NCBI GenBank assembly: GCA_033557675.1
Contig: JAWQRM010000692.1
Location: 1 to 20,387, forward strand
Reading direction: 5' to 3'
Length of the DNA stretch: 20,387 nt
Origin: Coptodactyla brooksi
Taxonomy: Eukaryota > Arthropoda > Insecta > Coleoptera > Scarabaeidae
In this document: piece after piece, positions 18,113 to 20,387 of the stretch
Layout of the letters: each line of letters begins with the position of its first letter
Numbering within the stretch: position 1 is the stretch's first letter
The notes under the pieces: model-generated
Told to the model about the DNA's origin: nothing
The model's database searches: none
What the model saw: the letters and a program-made list of their open reading frames with translations, nothing else
Made by a program: the position numbers and the translations under genes

Positions 18113-18153
18113 GTCTGTCCGTCCGTTCGTCCGACTGTCCGTCTGTCCGTCTG
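18113..18153 (+). repeat. Simple repeat rich in GTCC/GTCT
   Basis: Imperfect four-base repeat: CTGTCCGTCCGTTCGTCCGA followed by CTGTCCGTCTGTCCGTCTGT. An ordinary microsatellite-like tract. Confidence 0.85.
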
Positions 18154-18448
18154 TAAGTCGTTTAATTATTGCCACATTAGACTAATTAAAACAACACTTT
18201 ACATACAAGCTAATTATTATATAATTTGGTAACAATAAGAATTTCATAAAAATTGTACTTATGGTTGAGGTACTTAACCTAAAAATTTTTTGAGTTTTTT
18301 GCAACTTTTTGTAACAAAATATATTTTTGTAATCTACATAAAATTGTGGTGTAAGAGGGTATTTCATTCTTAATCTCGGGTATTGCCCCCTTTAGAAAAA
18401 AATGTTTTAAATAAAGGTTGCATAGCATTGAACTCTTCATAATTTGAA

Positions 18449-18510
18449 ACAGGGTGTTCGATTTATTCTAAAAACTATCCAACTTCAGATTTTTAAATGG
18501 AACATCCTGT
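18449..18510. repeat. Short segment with inverted ends
   Basis: ACAGGGTGTTC at 18449 and GAACATCCTGT at 18500-18510 are inverted copies with one mismatch, enclosing 40 bases. Ends of this form (CAGGGTGTTC) resemble termini of arthropod DNA transposons. It may be a solo remnant with most of the interior lost. Confidence 0.4.
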
Positions 18511-18673
18511 ACATTATGGTATTTTTGAAGTCCTTATAAGACTTAAGGACCACTTTAATTATTATACATCAGTTCTAAATCGCACCGTTTGGACGTTATT
18601 ACACATTTTTGGAATAAGATGACAGGTACGAATGGAAGTTTTTTTTACATTTTTTTTTTATTTAAACCAGGAG

Positions 18674-19135
18674 CAAGGTAAGAGAAAGTCATGTACGATG
18701 TGCATCTTCTAGTTTTTTAATTAAACACAGGAATACTTAAATCTTTCGTTTAAAAAAATGGCGGAGTATCTAAAAATATATAAGTACGTTCGTGACGCAA
18801 GTATTGTTCATCAAATAAATAAAATGACTCATTTCCTTTCGAATTGGCCGATATTCACTTCACGTACAGACGCGATTAGATTTTTCATCTCAACGACTAT
18901 ATCTGGGATACATTACCACAACAATATCTTGCTAATTGCTACACGTGTACTTCTGTCAGCATACGTGGATATCTTCATGAATAGTTCTTTTAAAGACCTC
19001 ACATCAATCAATCAATCAATCAATCAATGATAAGATCTTTGCATGAACAATAATTGTATCCATACTATGTACGGCAAATAAAATTTCTCCCCACATGACA
19101 TGAAGTTTCACCGCACATGACTTTCTCTTACCTTG
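18674..19135. mobile_element. MITE-like element with 21-bp perfect inverted ends
   Basis: CAAGGTAAGAGAAAGTCATG (18674-18693, plus a T) is repeated exactly in inverse at 19115-19135. Weaker pairing continues about 15 bases inward (CGATG..CTTC with CGGTG..CTTC). The 462-bp segment has no transposase. It contains a 90-codon frame at 18758-19030 that matches nothing I recognise and ends in a microsatellite. No clear target duplication flanks it, so the true ends and superfamily are unknown. Confidence 0.55.
19003..19026 (+). repeat. (ATCA)6 microsatellite
   Basis: Six perfect copies of ATCA inside the MITE-like element. Confidence 0.93.
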
Positions 19136-20027
19136 TGACTTATCTTTACTTGAATCTCTACTTCCTCTATATGAACAAAACGTACATAAACATAAGAAAA
19201 CAATGTGTCTTGTATTTTACATACCTGGTTATGTATTATGGTGACCACTTTCGCGTGCAGTTTATTGTTTTCCCGAATATTTTTTTTTCAATTCACTTCA
19301 AAGGAACTTTCCCTCAGTTCAATGGGGGTTTAAGATAAAGTAGTATCGGTAACTGTAAAATCTTATTGGTTTCTTCTTATGTTTACAAGTAGGTAATTAT
19401 AGTGGATTTTATTTAGTAATTGTTATACAATTTTTTAGTTATATCTGTTCCTCCAGTTGCTGTTGTTTCCAATTTAACATTCTGGGATAGCAAGATGCAT
19501 TATCCCAGTGACGATAATAATTCGTTTTTAAAGAAAACAAATCAGGTCTTGTACAATTTCTTTCATTTACACCTGTTGATACAATTCTCAGTGCCGTAGA
19601 TTGAGGAACTTCAGTTAATTCACTGAATTCAATTTAAGACTTTAAGAATTATGTTCCTTGCCACTATGGAAAGAAATCTTCCCAATTCACAATAGCAATA
19701 CTTAAATTTAAAATTTCTTTACCTGCGTTATACAGTTTTACACGCCAAATTATTACACTAATGACGAATAGATCGCATATTAATTCTTATGACTTTCAAA
19801 ATGACCGATTGTAAATAAATATGTTTACGTTTAGGTTCTAAGAATTTCGGCGTAAATATTTTTATTTGGTATCACTCTGCTCAGTCCGTTCGCCTTTTTG
19901 TTTGATTTGTGGCCTGTCTATCGCTTAATTTCTTAAAAGATGGCACAATCTACTTTCAAATGGGAAGGTTATATACTAATAAACTTTATTTCATATATCA
20001 CTGTTTCGCCTTTTCTCAAAAAATATA
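19136..20027. other. Gene-free intronic stretch
   Basis: AT-rich with short frames only. No element, exon or RNA gene was recognised. The TA at 20026-20027 precedes the Tigger-like end. Confidence 0.5.
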
Positions 20028-20387
20028 CAGTCGAATCGCGATAACTCGAACCCTCATAAGCCGAATATTCGTTTATCTCGAAGTTTTCATTAAGTCCCAA
20101 AACAATTAAATGCTTTTCAATGCAAAGTTATCTCCATATCTGGAAGCGGCACCTTTTAAGTCGAAGTTATCGATCGCATTCCTTATCATTCAGATGGGAA
20201 AAACTCGTTTGCATTGTCTCTCTCTCTCTCAGTCCACGGGCGCGGAAACCCCTCTCTGCCCTCGCGGACTGATTCTGATTGGTGAGTGGGGGAAACTATA
20301 CCGCACGTGCATGAAGTGATTAATCATTCCATTCCACATTTGAAGTGTGAGTTTGTAGTGTTGGTTTACGTCTGCTTTGAGTAATGT
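20028..20387 (+). mobile_element. 5' end of a Tigger/pogo-like element, running off the window
   Basis: After TA (20026-20027) the sequence reads CAGTCGAATCGCGATAACTC, then GAACCCTCATAAGCCGAATA, then TTATCTCGAAG and AAGTCGAAGTTATCGAT. Repeated 'ATAACTCGAA' blocks after a CAG start are typical of arthropod Tigger/pogo terminal repeats. The following 150 bases are much more GC-rich than the surroundings, like the 5' untranslated part of such elements. An ATG at 20384-20386 at the very edge could be the transposase start; this is inference only. No 3' end is in view. Confidence 0.6.

Larger units (their letters stand above)
17845..18673. other. Start of the next myosin intron
   Basis: No coding similarity. 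It holds a 22-bp palindrome, a TCCG/TCTG-rich simple repeat and a 62-base inverted-end segment (listed separately). Several short overlapping frames are read-throughs of the exon or intronic noise. Confidence 0.55.

Noticed and set aside
18758..19030. 90-codon frame as a host gene
   Set aside because: It sits inside a MITE-like element, ends in a microsatellite and resembles no known protein.

Overview
The window looks like nuclear DNA of an arthropod, most likely an insect. It is AT-rich, has spliceosomal introns of 3-4 kb with GT/AG borders, and holds many DNA transposons of types common in insects: Tc1/mariner-like elements, PIF/Harbinger with a MADF partner gene, Mutator-like, hAT and Tigger/pogo. 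I cannot name the species. No rRNA, confident tRNA or CRISPR array was seen.

The only host gene recognised is a class I unconventional myosin on the + strand. Three exons, 10039-10154, 14384-14454 and 17636-17844, join in frame into 132 codons of the motor domain. They run from the TYIGPVLISVNPY segment through the P-loop (GESGSGKT, split by an intron) to switch I (NDNSSRFGKY). The residues fit the Myo1c / Drosophila Myo61F type best. The 5' exons and the rest of the motor, neck and tail were not found and probably lie outside the window.

Positions 1-9226 are a transposon graveyard. Three Tc1/mariner-superfamily elements (1-1781, 2286-3566, 5218-7010) have TA target sites and related, broken transposases of the 'WPPRSPDL' type, but very different terminal inverted repeats: about 310 bp, 46 bp and 430 bp. 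Between and after them lie an hAT fragment (3590-3896), a Tigger helix-turn-helix fragment (3970-4248), a Mutator-like fragment (7650-8028), and a complete-ended but internally deleted Harbinger element (8140-9223). The Harbinger copy keeps the 5' ends of both its transposase and its MADF gene.

The myosin introns hold two unusual repeat structures. Intron 1 (10155-14383) contains a 1.1-kb foldback element (10633-11727). It has arms of about 210 bp and a 20-bp minisatellite of about 30 units that reverses orientation part way. Intron 2 (14455-17635) contains about seven copies of a 320-400-bp unit, mostly head-to-tail with one inverted. The last intron holds a MITE-like element (18674-19135) and, at the right edge, the 5' end of a Tigger/pogo-like element (from 20028). 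The foldback element is the best candidate for something undescribed.
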